From IMG/VR virus record IMGVR_UViG_3300034198_008242, positions 1 through 49,652 of that record: DNA of 49,652 nucleotides. One strand, written 5' to 3'. Below the pieces are notes generated by a model. That model searched no databases. It saw only the letters and a list, made by a program, of their open reading frames with translations, and was not told where the DNA came from. This stretch comes from a virus. Made by a program: the position numbers and the translations under genes. Numbering within the stretch: position 1 is the stretch's first letter; each line of letters begins with the position of its first letter. This document shows positions 13,829-22,663 of this stretch, piece after piece.

Positions 13829-16800
13829 TAGATTTTGCCCTTTCTGCGTCAATATCTATCAAGTTCATCTTACACCACTTCTCAGCCGAAACAACATTCG
13901 AAAGAGTAATTTGACCATTCTTTCCACGAATAGTCTTAATAATCTTCCACTCAAACGAGCGCCTCAACTCGGTCTGATTACCCAAAACACTTTCACCAAA
14001 CATCGTAGCCTTAAGCCAGCCAGAATCAGGAATATAGAAATACGAAGAACTCATATCACGATCAGTACGAGTCTTGAACTGAACAGTATTCATAAGATAG
14101 GCCAAAGTAATCGACTTACCATCAGGAACCATGTTCCTCTTGATACCAATGTCATACAAGAAATCGTACTCGCTCAACGCACCATCGCCATCAATCTGAC
14201 CACGAAGGAACTTAGAGAACTTTGAATCAGACTTACCAGTCTCAATATCATTGAAGTCCTCAATGTGATGAATCGTCTGATCACCAACAATAGCGATCAC
14301 ATAATCCCGCTTATTGATCACAGCATTAGAATCAGCAAACGAAGACACAACGCCAGTCGAATCCTCAATCTCAGCCCGGAAATAACGAGGAGTCCTCTTC
14401 GTAGACTTCACAACGCCACGAACAATATAAAGATTGATATCCTCCTTATTATCCTGAGCCAAATTACACGGCATAATGATGTCATCAAACGGAGACTTAT
14501 CACTCATTGTTACAGGATAATTTAAAAGTGGACCGAAGTATCTGCGAGACTCATAAGGAGAGTCATAACCTATACTGTCAAGAGCACCAACCTTCTGCAA
14601 AGCTTCAAGATTATTTACCTTAACCTTAGAGCGAGCAACAGTATTGATGAAGTGATCATAATCCTCAAACGGACGCTTAGCTATAATCTCGGTAACAGTA
14701 GAAGCACCACAGCCAGCGATATTGGAAATACCAAAGCGAAGAGCGTCTCCATCAAGCGAGAAAGATGGTTCAGACTTATTCACATCAGGGCCAAGGATCT
14801 CAATGCCGATGCGCTGAGCCTCAAACAAATAAGTTGTGATCTTCTCACCCTCAGTCTCGTTGGACAATGTAGCCCAAATAAACTCAGTAGGATAATTAAC
14901 CTTCAGCCACATCGTCTGATATGACACAACAGAGTATGCAGTAGCATGAGACTTATTGAACATATAAAGAGAAGCCTTCTCAATATCAGCCCAAAGAGCC
15001 TTAGCCTTGGAGACACTAATATGCTTAGAAGCTCCGTCCACAAACTCTTTCTTGTACTTATCGAACTCAGCAGCGTCCTTCTTCTTAGAGATAATCTTAC
15101 GAAGACGATCAGCGCCTGCCCACGAAAAACCAGCAAGCTCAACAGCAATCTTCATAACCTGCTCTTCGAAGATAAACGTGCCATAAGTTTCTCCAAGAAT
15201 TCCCTCAAGGATCTCATGATCATAAACAAATGTCTCAGTACCATCACGACGAGCAAGATATCTCTTGCCCTGAGTCACATATGAACCCGGACGGACTAGA
15301 GCGTTCGAAACGGCCAAATCATTGAAACTAGAAATGCCCATCTCAGCAATGAGAGATGCATAGCCAGCGCCTTCCGCTTGGAAGATTCCGACGACGTTAC
15401 CTGCTGTAAACTCGGCAAAGACTCTTGGATCAGGGTTGTCAATATCAACACTATCTTTTGTGACATCTCTGCCCGTTCTCTCTTCGATTGATCGAATACA
15501 ATCCTTAATGACCGTGATTGCACGAACCCCAAGAGCGTCAAATTTAATGAGGCCAAATTCACCAGTTTCATCCTTATCGTAGGCAACAACATTGATCTTA
15601 CGTTTTGTCCCCGCTTCCTCCCGAACTTCAATCGGAACGATTGTTTCAAGGGGAACACTGGACACCACAACACCAGCAGCGTGCGCTGAGGCGTTCTTAT
15701 ATCGCCCTGAGAGCCTCTCGGCAACCTTTATTACGTCAGGGTTCTTCTTTCTGAACTTCGCCAAACTATCCTTAGTCTTATACTCATCAAACGTCTCAAA
15801 CATTGGCGATATTGCGTTAGCCTCAGTATAAGGGACAGCAAAGGCACTGGACACGGCTTTGATAGATCCCTTAGGCTGAAAAGTGCCGTAAGCGGAAATG
15901 CCAGCAACATTCTCATGACCCCAACGATTTCTCAGATACTCTTTCGCCTCATCACGCCTGCGATCTTCGAAGTCAAGATCAATATCCGGGAAGTCATCTC
16001 TCTCAGGATTGATAAACCGAAAAAAGAGAAGTCCATGCTTGACCGGATCGATATTCGTAATACCAAGAACATAAGACAATAAAGATCCACCAGCGCTACC
16101 ACGGGCAGGCCCACGGGCAATGCCGTCACTATCAGCCCAACTAATAAGATCCCAAAGGACCAGAAAATAGTCGGAGAAATTCTTTCCCGCAATAACATTA
16201 AGCTCCTCCTCAAGTCGATCAATATACTCCTGATTTGAACCGAAGCCCTTCTGCTGAAGCATGAAGAAAGAAATGTCACGGAGATAATCATTAGATGACA
16301 TATCCACCTTGATATCCTTCGTGTAAGAAGGAAGGAGCATATTGTTCATCTTGATCTCTGCGTTACACTTCTCCGCAATCTCCATAGTATTCTCAAGAAT
16401 ATCAAGGCGAGTTATGCCCACATCAGAGAAATGCTGGAGGACATCATTCGCATCCATAAGGTACAGCGGAAGATCCTTGAACGAAAGTCGTCTCTCAGGA
16501 TAAAGAATATCCATCTTCTCAATCAAATCATGAACACCGCAAGCATGATCATAATTATCCTTAGCGTGACGCTTCTGGCTAGCATTCATTGAAGAGTTCT
16601 GGCCAATAGCAAGAAGGACTTCTTCAACACCCCAATCTTGTTTGGTGGGAAAGTGACAATCAAGAGTTCCCACAATGGGAATATTGTAAGAGTCACCATA
16701 ATCAATAAGCTTCGCATTCAGCTTAGGGGGATTATGAGGCTGTACCTCAAGATAATAGTCATCCTTGAAGATACCCTGAAAACGTCCAAGCAACTTCTCG

Positions 16801-17261
16801 GCACGCTCTTCTTCGTCATTAAGGATAGCCTGAGACAAAGCGCTACCCATGCAGCCGGAAAGACAAATAAGACCTTCGCCAAACTGCTCAAGGTTAGAGA
16901 AGTCGATACGAGGTTTATAGTAAAACTGCTCAGTCCAAGCTACGTTATTGATCCTGAAAAGATTCTCAAGACCCTTATCGTTCTTGGCAAGAAGAATAAG
17001 GTGGAAGCGCTCAGCCTTATTAGTCTCATCATCCATAGAAACGTCATCGACAAAATATGCCTCAACGCCAAAGATGGGCTTTACATTCTGCTGCTTACAG
17101 GCCTTCTGGAAGCGAATAAATCCGCCCATAGTTCCGTGATCAGTAATTGCTGCTGCAACCTGACCATTAGTGCTGACAATGCTAGCCATCTCTTCGGGCG
17201 TAGTCATTCCATCAAGCAAAGAGTATTCGCTATGATTATGTAGATGCGTAAATTGTGGCAA
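13815..17261 (-). CDS. dnaE: DNA polymerase III alpha subunit (DnaE-type)
   Basis: The PHP domain opens with FTHLHNHSEYSLLDGMTTPE, keeping the metal-binding histidines. The palm shows DFPDIDLDFEDRRRDEAKEYL near residue 425, carrying the catalytic aspartates. Further DnaE features follow (KFDALGVRAITVIKD; YAGGAS-type handling region; an OB-like C-terminal part). It is the replicative polymerase of the phage. The start is TTG at 17261 with AGGGA upstream. At 1148 aa it is full length with no intein. Confidence 0.95.
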   Translation of the reverse strand: MPQFTHLHNHSEYSLLDGMTTPEEMASIVSTNGQVAAAITDHGTMGGFIRFQKACKQQNVKPIFGVEAYFVDDVSMDDETNKAERFHLILLAKNDKGLENLFRINNVAWTEQFYYKPRIDFSNLEQFGEGLICLSGCMGSALSQAILNDEEERAEKLLGRFQGIFKDDYYLEVQPHNPPKLNAKLIDYGDSYNIPIVGTLDCHFPTKQDWGVEEVLLAIGQNSSMNASQKRHAKDNYDHACGVHDLIEKMDILYPERRLSFKDLPLYLMDANDVLQHFSDVGITRLDILENTMEIAEKCNAEIKMNNMLLPSYTKDIKVDMSSNDYLRDISFFMLQQKGFGSNQEYIDRLEEELNVIAGKNFSDYFLVLWDLISWADSDGIARGPARGSAGGSLLSYVLGITNIDPVKHGLLFFRFINPERDDFPDIDLDFEDRRRDEAKEYLRNRWGHENVAGISAYGTFQPKGSIKAVSSAFAVPYTEANAISPMFETFDEYKTKDSLAKFRKKNPDVIKVAERLSGRYKNASAHAAGVVVSSVPLETIVPIEVREEAGTKRKINVVAYDKDETGEFGLIKFDALGVRAITVIKDCIRSIEERTGRDVTKDSVDIDNPDPRVFAEFTAGNVVGIFQAEGAGYASLIAEMGISSFNDLAVSNALVRPGSYVTQGKRYLARRDGTETFVYDHEILEGILGETYGTFIFEEQVMKIAVELAGFSWAGADRLRKIISKKKDAAEFDKYKKEFVDGASKHISVSKAKALWADIEKASLYMFNKSHATAYSVVSYQTMWLKVNYPTEFIWATLSNETEGEKITTYLFEAQRIGIEILGPDVNKSEPSFSLDGDALRFGISNIAGCGASTVTEIIAKRPFEDYDHFINTVARSKVKVNNLEALQKVGALDSIGYDSPYESRRYFGPLLNYPVTMSDKSPFDDIIMPCNLAQDNKEDINLYIVRGVVKSTKRTPRYFRAEIEDSTGVVSSFADSNAVINKRDYVIAIVGDQTIHHIEDFNDIETGKSDSKFSKFLRGQIDGDGALSEYDFLYDIGIKRNMVPDGKSITLAYLMNTVQFKTRTDRDMSSSYFYIPDSGWLKATMFGESVLGNQTELRRSFEWKIIKTIRGKNGQITLSNVVSAEKWCKMNLIDIDAERAKSNVNC

Positions 17262-17263
17262 GA

Positions 17264-17479
17264 TTATTCCCTGTCTGATCCGGAGATAATGCAGATCAGA
17301 TCTAACTCCATAGTGCTCCAGCAGTCGTCATCTTCCGACATGAAATCGCATAACTCTTTAGAATAATTTTCATGGGTATGAATAGAATGAGGATTGCTTT
17401 TCTTCCACAGTGCATAATCTTCTTCTGTAAAAGAAACATCTAGATACTGGAAACGCTGAAATCTTGCTTTATACATCAT
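17264..17479 (-). CDS. hypothetical protein, 71 aa
   Basis: ATG at 17479 overlaps the deaminase stop as ATGA. The product is MMYKARFQRFQYLDVSFTEE followed by a polar, acidic region (SEDDDCWSTMELDLICIISG). Its last codons supply the ribosome binding site of the polymerase gene. It appears to be a short linker gene with no recognised family. Confidence 0.6.
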   Translation of the reverse strand: MMYKARFQRFQYLDVSFTEEDYALWKKSNPHSIHTHENYSKELCDFMSEDDDCWSTMELDLICIISGSDRE

Positions 17480-17958
17480 TTCTCCAAAAAGATAGGCGGG
17501 ATAGAATCACTATTAACAACGTAAACATCAACTCCGCCTTCCTGAAGCAACTCAATCGCTTCATTCTGCGGATAATAAGTTAAGGCAATAACCTTCTTGA
17601 TACCTGCATTAATCAGAGTCCTTGAACAAAAAACACAAGGAGTCGTTGTCAGATACATAGTAGCACCATTTGTGCTGACACCATTCATCGCTGCCGAAAT
17701 AATCGCATTAAGTTCTGCGTGAATCGCCTTGCACTTCCTCCAACTTTTACCCGACTCTCTAGTCAGGCAATCTTCGGTACAATGTGAAGTCTGTCTTGCA
17801 GAGCCATTGTATCCCATAGATATGACCTGATTAGTATCAGGATTGACAATTACGCTACCAACCTTCCGACTAGGACACGTCGATCTCTGCGCTGTTGCCT
17901 TCGCAAGATTTAAAAAATATTCATCCCAAGAGGGACGATTTGGAATAAGCTCACTCAT
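17476..17958 (-). CDS. dCMP deaminase
   Basis: The zinc site is complete: H80-A-E82 (KAIHAELNAI) and C108/C111 (TTTPCVFC). Extra cysteines near C28, C60 and C64 fit the second zinc site of T4-type deoxycytidylate deaminases. The enzyme converts dCMP to dUMP, feeding dTMP synthesis. It overlaps both neighbours by 4 bases, inside a small nucleotide-metabolism run ahead of the polymerase. Length 160 aa is typical. Confidence 0.92.
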   Translation of the reverse strand: MSELIPNRPSWDEYFLNLAKATAQRSTCPSRKVGSVIVNPDTNQVISMGYNGSARQTSHCTEDCLTRESGKSWRKCKAIHAELNAIISAAMNGVSTNGATMYLTTTPCVFCSRTLINAGIKKVIALTYYPQNEAIELLQEGGVDVYVVNSDSIPPIFLEK

Positions 17959-18314
17959 ATTTTCTCCACTATAAACGCCGGAATATCATTGTAATTCGCG
18001 GCTCTCTTTGTCTCATATGAATCATAACCAAATAAAAACAAAAGATCTGGTTTCGACTCTTCAATCATAGCATAGCCTACGCCCTCGTATTCATCCGACC
18101 AATGCTTTATTAGCCACTCCATATTGAATGAATTTTTTGTAGAAGAAGGCCAAGTCTTCTTGACCCAATCCTCCACAATGTCAGAAACATGGCCACTTCC
18201 AGTATAAATAACATACAAGTTATCTTTATAAGAAACATAAAGACCATCAAGAAATGTTTTGACAGCAACAACATTTATCTTGGCGTGATCAGAGCCAGAA
18301 ACTAAAACCCTCAT
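17955..18314 (-). CDS. SLOG/DUF2493-like protein, 119 aa
   Basis: The N-terminus MRVLVSGSDHAKI and the later LYVIYTGSGHVSDIVEDWV followed by PDLLFLFG resemble the Rossmann-like SLOG/DUF2493 fold, which binds nucleotides or ADP-ribose-type ligands. ATG at 18314 overlaps the previous stop by 4 bases and is preferred to an in-frame start six codons earlier. It sits between deaminase and nucleotidase genes, which suggests nucleotide handling. The exact ligand is unknown. Confidence 0.65.
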   Translation of the reverse strand: MRVLVSGSDHAKINVVAVKTFLDGLYVSYKDNLYVIYTGSGHVSDIVEDWVKKTWPSSTKNSFNMEWLIKHWSDEYEGVGYAMIEESKPDLLFLFGYDSYETKRAANYNDIPAFIVEKI

Positions 18315-18838
18315 GGCAATTCGATTTCCCACAAAGAATCAATTCTGATACTAGGATCAACATCAGCGTTAATATTGTAAGGGCGATTGAGAAGAAAAGC
18401 GTTTACTCCAAGATCCTTAGCACCCTGAGCCATATCAGGATGATCGTCAACATAAACGCTCACTTCGATCTGACTAACAAACTCCGGCTTGTTTTTCTCA
18501 AAAACCACAAAGTCTGCAGGGATATCCCACTCAAAGAACCAATCCCAAGTCTCAGGACTAAGGCTGATATCTCTTGCCGTCAAATACATGACATCATATC
18601 TAGAGCTATAGTGATTGACCCAATGCCATGCATCACCAAAAGCTTTAGAGTTTTTAACAACAAGTGGATCAATCAAAAAAGAATTCAGAGTATCTCTAGG
18701 AATATCAGGGCAGATATCTTCCCAATCATAACTAGGCCACTCCATCCAATGTTTAAAATCATGTCCACACTTATTGAGAGTAATCTTCAACTCTTCAAAA
18801 AAGTCTGCTACAACACCGTCGATGTCAAGTACTATCAT
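18311..18838 (-). CDS. HAD-family 5'-nucleotidase-like phosphatase
   Basis: HAD motif I is VLDIDGVVADF with D5 and D7, motif II is YLTARD, and motif III/IV is VYVDDHPDMA. The length and FEELK... insertion resemble NT5C-type deoxyribonucleotidases or polynucleotide 3'-phosphatase-like phage HADs. AAAAGGTAA precedes the ATG. It likely dephosphorylates (deoxy)nucleotides in concert with the deaminase next door. Confidence 0.8.
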   Translation of the reverse strand: MIVLDIDGVVADFFEELKITLNKCGHDFKHWMEWPSYDWEDICPDIPRDTLNSFLIDPLVVKNSKAFGDAWHWVNHYSSRYDVMYLTARDISLSPETWDWFFEWDIPADFVVFEKNKPEFVSQIEVSVYVDDHPDMAQGAKDLGVNAFLLNRPYNINADVDPSIRIDSLWEIELP

Positions 18839-18879
18839 TTACCTTTTCCTCAGTCGATTACAATAACTTTGGTGAAAGT

Positions 18880-18901
18880 GGGGGCCGGTTTCCCGGCCCC
18901 C
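18880..18901 (-). terminator. GC-rich hairpin after the SSB gene
   Basis: A 9-bp all-GC stem (GGGGGCCGG with CCGGCCCCC) closes a tetraloop that reads GAAA on the minus strand, a GNRA loop. It starts 7 bases below the SSB stop. No T-run follows on the minus strand, so it may act as a weak terminator or mRNA 3' stabiliser. Confidence 0.7.
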
Positions 18902-18907
18902 AAATTT

Positions 18908-19573
18908 TCACTTCCAGTCGTTAGAGCTTGAGGAGTCGTCCTCAGCAATGTAGAACCCAGCCTGTTCAGCAGGATTCATCAACTTGTAAACGCGAGTAAG
19001 ATCATGCACAGGAAGACTTGCGATACTAGGATCGGCGTCCTTCGGAGCAAGAGGAATAAGGTTGTACTTTGTCTGCTGCTTCTGACCAGTACGAGAAATC
19101 TTGAAATCACGATCAAGAATCGTACCATACTCAGATGCAAACGTCACAATTGTTTCTGCAACGTGAGCGCCTGTGAACTTCTGATCAAGAACCCGAGGTT
19201 CCCAAACACCGTCCTCAGCATTAAACACAGCAACATTAAGAAGAAGATGCTGCTTAGCTTTCCAACCACGATCACGAACAACCTGCTCGCAACCGAAACA
19301 ACGATAACCAAACTCTTCCTGATCTCCGGTGCAAATTGCACTCTTGCGGAAATCATTAGGATTGGTGTGTACAGAAACAACATGGGCAAGCCCAGACTCA
19401 TCAGAATAGTTCTGAGAATCTTCAGTCAGTTCCTGACGGAATCGAATGAGGAAGGATTCACCGGACTTCACGGTGAAATAGCGTTGAACACGCTCTCCAT
19501 CCTGCGGGCCACCTGAACCCTTGTTTTCGATTGTATTTTTCTTGAGATCGCTCAAGGTCTTAAACATACTCAT
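18908..19573 (-). CDS. gp32-like single-stranded DNA-binding protein
   Basis: A cluster H69, C81, C92, C95 (CTGDQEEFGYRCFGC) resembles the zinc site of T4 gp32. The C-terminus is acidic and serine-rich (AEDDSSSSNDWK), as in SSBs that recruit replication partners. The basic N-terminus (FKTLSDLKKNTIE) would mediate cooperative binding. It has its own promoter and a hairpin after its stop, so it is probably transcribed at high level as a separate unit. Confidence 0.8.
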   Translation of the reverse strand: MSMFKTLSDLKKNTIENKGSGGPQDGERVQRYFTVKSGESFLIRFRQELTEDSQNYSDESGLAHVVSVHTNPNDFRKSAICTGDQEEFGYRCFGCEQVVRDRGWKAKQHLLLNVAVFNAEDGVWEPRVLDQKFTGAHVAETIVTFASEYGTILDRDFKISRTGQKQQTKYNLIPLAPKDADPSIASLPVHDLTRVYKLMNPAEQAGFYIAEDDSSSSNDWK

Positions 19574-19624
19574 AATTTTTACCTTTACCTTTCGACGTTA
19601 TAAACGTATTATATTTGGTGATTA

Positions 19625-19642
19625 GGCGCACTCTGGCGCACT
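19625..19642 (-). repeat. direct repeat at SSB transcription start
   Basis: GGCGCACT occurs twice (19625-19632 and 19635-19642), ten bases apart, so on the same face of the helix. The repeats begin about five bases below the -10 box and span the predicted +1, the usual site for an operator. Confidence 0.5.
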
Positions 19643-19817
19643 AGTCATTATACCATCTATCGGTGGACTGCGACAACCCCAACGTGGAGGAAGCCTCAAG
19701 CACCTCCTCTAGCATACACAAGTCCTGCTCGCTAAGTAGCATGGATGAGGTGATGATCTCATCGTTGACTTGTAGCTCAAAAATATCTTCCGTAAGCTTA
19801 GTAAGACGAAAGTACAT
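19641..19817 (-). CDS. hypothetical protein, 58 aa
   Basis: ATG at 19817 is chosen because GGAGG lies seven bases upstream. An in-frame start at 19853 would sit inside the primase gene. The product (MYFRLTKLTEDIFELQVNDE and a helix SEQDLCMLEEVLEA) looks like a small alpha/beta protein. Its last codons contain the -10 box of the SSB promoter. Function unknown. Confidence 0.65.
   Translation of the reverse strand: MYFRLTKLTEDIFELQVNDEIITSSMLLSEQDLCMLEEVLEASSTLGLSQSTDRWYND
19647..19676 (-). promoter_or_regulatory. sigma-70-type promoter of the SSB gene
   Basis: On the minus strand TTGTCG (-35, 19671-19676), an 18-base spacer and TGG-TATAAT (19647-19652) are in line. The -10 lies inside the last codons of the gene at 19641-19817. 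The leader would be about 65 bases with AAAGGTAAAGG before the ATG. Confidence 0.7.
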
Positions 19818-20718
19818 CGTCAAACCTCCATGTGAAATAGTCTTGCGCTGCACCTAAATAGGTAGATATCTGGTCATCAGTCATCTCGCCCGGATCTTTC
19901 AATCCAGAATCAGAGAAATTGACAATCTTGATATCTTTACCAAAACATTTGGAAACTATCTGATCCCTCATGGCATGGCCAGCGCTATCATTATCAGAAA
20001 AGATAACGATATTATCGAAGTACTTGTTCAACAAAGATATATGGCCATCTGTAATTGTAGCACCAAGAGATGCTACAACATTCGGAAATCCGGCCTGATG
20101 TATTCTCAACGCATCAAGACTTCCTTCGACCACAATGCAGGTATTATACTTCTTAGCATTGTTCAGATTAAACAATATATCTTTTCTAGGAAAACCCTTC
20201 GAATAAAGATACTTCGGCTGAACATCAGCCTCCGTAGTTCTCCCAATAAAGCCTATCACCTTATGGCGCTCATTCCTCGCCGGAATAACTAGACGCCTCT
20301 TAGAAGGAGAATAAGCGATGTCAAAGTAGGAGATAGTGTCTTCAGAGAAGCCTCTATCGACAAGGTATTTAACCTTATCTAAATCCTCGGGATATGTGAG
20401 CCTAATAGAATCAAGAGCTTCGTCCCACGAATTGTCTTCCTTCGCATCTTCGGTATAAACAAGATTCTTCTGAATCTCATCAAGAGAATAATCTCTGACG
20501 ATCTTTCCATGATCACCAAAGAACTCCATCAGATCTCTGATAGATCCGGTTTTACCGCAAGATGGATTAAAGCAAATCCACAGTCCAGTTGTCTTATTTA
20601 CATAGAAAGCCGGAGTATCCATGTTGGAATGAAATGGACAATAGCAAGCAAGTTCCGATCCATCATCACGGATTACCTGAATACCCCGACTCTCTATGTA
20701 CTCAAAAATATCAAGCAT
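19798..20718 (-). CDS. dnaG: DnaG-type DNA primase (short form)
   Basis: The N-terminal zinc ribbon shows C27-x2-H30 and C49-x4-C54 (CYCPFH, CFNPSC). The Toprim core has VVEGSLDAL and IVIFSDNDSAG. The protein is 306 aa, shorter than bacterial DnaG, and lacks a clear helicase-interaction domain. It makes RNA primers for the polymerase. It follows the helicase with only one small gene between. Confidence 0.9.
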   Translation of the reverse strand: MLDIFEYIESRGIQVIRDDGSELACYCPFHSNMDTPAFYVNKTTGLWICFNPSCGKTGSIRDLMEFFGDHGKIVRDYSLDEIQKNLVYTEDAKEDNSWDEALDSIRLTYPEDLDKVKYLVDRGFSEDTISYFDIAYSPSKRRLVIPARNERHKVIGFIGRTTEADVQPKYLYSKGFPRKDILFNLNNAKKYNTCIVVEGSLDALRIHQAGFPNVVASLGATITDGHISLLNKYFDNIVIFSDNDSAGHAMRDQIVSKCFGKDIKIVNFSDSGLKDPGEMTDDQISTYLGAAQDYFTWRFDDVLSSY

Positions 20719-20911
20719 AGAATTCTACAGTAAAGTTAAAGTTACCTTTACTATTCATACTCCACTTCACAGAAGTCTTGCGAAAATGCTTCTTAGTATT
20801 CTCTCTAACGAAGTCCTCAATCATCGGACGCTGACGGATGATAGTTTCCTGATCAATCGCCTCTCCAGTAATTGTATAGATGGGCCTCTTATTCTTGCGC
20901 TTCGTGTTCAT
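20711..20911 (-). CDS. small basic protein between helicase and primase, 66 aa
   Basis: The ATG at 20911 follows GGAAGGAAATTT. The product is very basic (MNTKRKNKRPIYTITGEAID; KHFRKTSVKWSMNSKG). It overlaps the helicase gene by 23 bases and the primase gene by 8 bases. Its place suggests a helper of one of those enzymes, but no motif supports a specific role. Confidence 0.65.
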   Translation of the reverse strand: MNTKRKNKRPIYTITGEAIDQETIIRQRPMIEDFVRENTKKHFRKTSVKWSMNSKGNFNFTVEFYA

Positions 20912-22124
20912 AAATTTCCTTCCATTGACCAGAATCTAGATTCCAACGAAGATAGAAAGCAAAAGGAGCACAGCGTCTCGTTTTGCGAGTAACTACCTGA
21001 AAAATATCACTACCAACAGAACGATGCACAGCAAGCACCATATCTGCATCATAAGAAAGCTGCTTACTCCAAGCGATCTCACTAAGTTCCGGAGGACGCT
21101 CATCATGGCCATCATCCATAGTAACACCTGAAACATCAATTACAGGGACACGATTGCGTACAGCAATTCTCTTGAAGGCCTTAGACAAATTCTTAGCCCT
21201 CTCAGTTTCAGATCCGCCCTTGTTGGCATCATCGAAGAGAGTGTGATAATCAAGGATCACAAGATCAGGCTTATATTGCTCAATTTTGGATTGAACAAAG
21301 TGCTGATCGGCAGTCTCAATACCATCTGACGTTACAAGATGGAACGGAGGCTTACCATCAAACATCTCCTTAGCCCATCCCTCATAACGATCACTACTAA
21401 CACCCTTGCCATTGTTAAGCTGAGTGTTAGTAAAAACCTCGCCAGCATTCAGGATAGTATCCATCCGGAACTCTTCCTGAAGACGATCCATCTCAAGAGA
21501 AATGATAAGAGGCACATAGCCTGCACGCCAAGCGTTAGCAGCCATCAATCTGGTAAGCGCAGATTTACCTACACCAGTCCAGCCAATAACAACAACAAAG
21601 TCTCCCGGCTGAAAACCGCCAAAATGTGCATCAATAACCTTGATTCCACTGGTTACACCGATAGCCTTGTTTTCAGGGTTCTCAATGCGATCCCGCAGAA
21701 TATCTGCACGCTCAGACCAATCAGCAATATTGGAATCCTTAAGTCTTCCCGAATCACGGATAAGTTGCGCCGACTCATTCTGAATAAGAGTAAGAATCTT
21801 TGCAGGATCATCACCACTCTTTAGCGCCTCAGAAGCCTTAAAGAGCGCCCCACGAACACCACGGCCAAGACTCTGCTTCTTCGCATCATCTATATAGAAC
21901 TGCAACGGCGATTCTGCTGTAAAGAACTCAAAGCTTTTAAAGTTTGACTTTACAACATCTTTCGATGGAGATTGTCCATACTCATTATTAAACTCCACAA
22001 TGAAATTCCATACATCGCCATACTCAGCAAAAACATGATCCACTCCCTGCTCAATACAGGAAGCAACATCACCCGTCTTGATGATGCTATTGAGCAAATT
22101 AAGCTCATAATTCATCAAACTCAC
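20889..22124 (-). CDS. dnaB: DnaB-type replicative helicase
   Basis: The RecA-fold core shows Walker A GWTGVGKS near residue 180, then the DnaB signature LIISLEMDRLQEEFRMD, VILDYHTLF (Walker B) and a C-terminal strand with DMVLAVHR. The linker GVTSGIKVIDAHFGGFQPGD is typical of DnaB. The protein unwinds the fork and should work with the primase. Start GTG at 22124 is close behind GAGGA; an ATG three codons later (22115) is equally possible. Length 411 aa is normal. Confidence 0.93.
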   Translation of the reverse strand: MSLMNYELNLLNSIIKTGDVASCIEQGVDHVFAEYGDVWNFIVEFNNEYGQSPSKDVVKSNFKSFEFFTAESPLQFYIDDAKKQSLGRGVRGALFKASEALKSGDDPAKILTLIQNESAQLIRDSGRLKDSNIADWSERADILRDRIENPENKAIGVTSGIKVIDAHFGGFQPGDFVVVIGWTGVGKSALTRLMAANAWRAGYVPLIISLEMDRLQEEFRMDTILNAGEVFTNTQLNNGKGVSSDRYEGWAKEMFDGKPPFHLVTSDGIETADQHFVQSKIEQYKPDLVILDYHTLFDDANKGGSETERAKNLSKAFKRIAVRNRVPVIDVSGVTMDDGHDERPPELSEIAWSKQLSYDADMVLAVHRSVGSDIFQVVTRKTRRCAPFAFYLRWNLDSGQWKEIYEHEAQE

Positions 22125-22470
22125 GCATCCTCTGCTCCGTCTCTTTCACAAGACGTTCGAAATTTTTATTGGACTTCTCAAGCTCCACAACCTTATCTCT
22201 AATCTTGCTACTATCCAACGCAAAATTATAAACGAGAATAGGATCTGGGCTTGTCTTTACATACTCCCGGACACACTTTTCTAATACATCAAGTGAATAA
22301 TACTTAGAGTAATATCCGGTTAAACTATCGATAATATCATTCTGACGAGGTTCCGGAAGAAATAGCTTCCCGAACTCGTTGCAATACGACTGAAACATAC
22401 GCAGAACTGTCTCTGAAGCTGGCTTCATTTGCGCTTTCAACTCGCTTCCATTGTAGAAGTAACCTATCAT
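22105..22470 (-). CDS. hypothetical protein, helicase-loader position
   Basis: The product is helical with a charged C-terminal coil (KVVELEKSNKNFERLVKETE). It directly precedes the helicase and overlaps it by up to 20 bases, a place where phages often keep a helicase loader, but no AAA+ motif is seen. ATG at 22470 overlaps the WhiB-like gene by 134 bases in another frame. A start at 22428 (MKPASETVLRMFQSYCNEFG) reduces that to 92 bases. The overlap is real either way. Confidence 0.6.
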   Translation of the reverse strand: MIGYFYNGSELKAQMKPASETVLRMFQSYCNEFGKLFLPEPRQNDIIDSLTGYYSKYYSLDVLEKCVREYVKTSPDPILVYNFALDSSKIRDKVVELEKSNKNFERLVKETEQRMREFDEL

Positions 22471-22663
22471 ATTTAGACATACCTGCGGAAATGAACGAAC
22501 CGTCCGTCTCAGCAGTTGCCACTATACACTCTACCTGCACCCGACAACCTTCGCATATTAACTTTGCTTCTTGTATATCGTCAATATGAAAAGAAGTAAA
22601 CTTCTTGTCAAACTTGCAGAGTGCTTCCTTAGTCCAGTGAACCTTTTTAAGATTCGCAGACAT
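22337..22663 (-). CDS. second WhiB-like protein
   Basis: Cysteines C16, C37-x2-C40-x5-C46 (ALCKFD, ICEGCRVQVEC) reproduce the WhiB Fe-S ligands. The usual G(V/I)WGG turn is degenerate (GSFISAGMSKYDR), so DNA or sigma contacts may differ from the first WhiB. Its last 134 bases also code for the next gene in a different frame. ATG at 22663 joins the previous stop as TGATG. Length 108 aa. Confidence 0.78.
   Translation of the reverse strand: MSANLKKVHWTKEALCKFDKKFTSFHIDDIQEAKLICEGCRVQVECIVATAETDGSFISAGMSKYDRLLLQWKRVESANEASFRDSSAYVSVVLQRVREAISSGTSSE

Noticed and set aside
16638-17243. Plus-strand frame of 201 codons opposite the polymerase PHP domain
   Set aside because: It lies fully within the clear DnaE gene and reads as low-complexity Ile/Lys/Ser sequence.
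13815-17261. Possible intein or intron in the polymerase gene, given two HNH genes in the genome
   Set aside because: The frame is continuous, of normal length, and lacks intein splice motifs near the active site.
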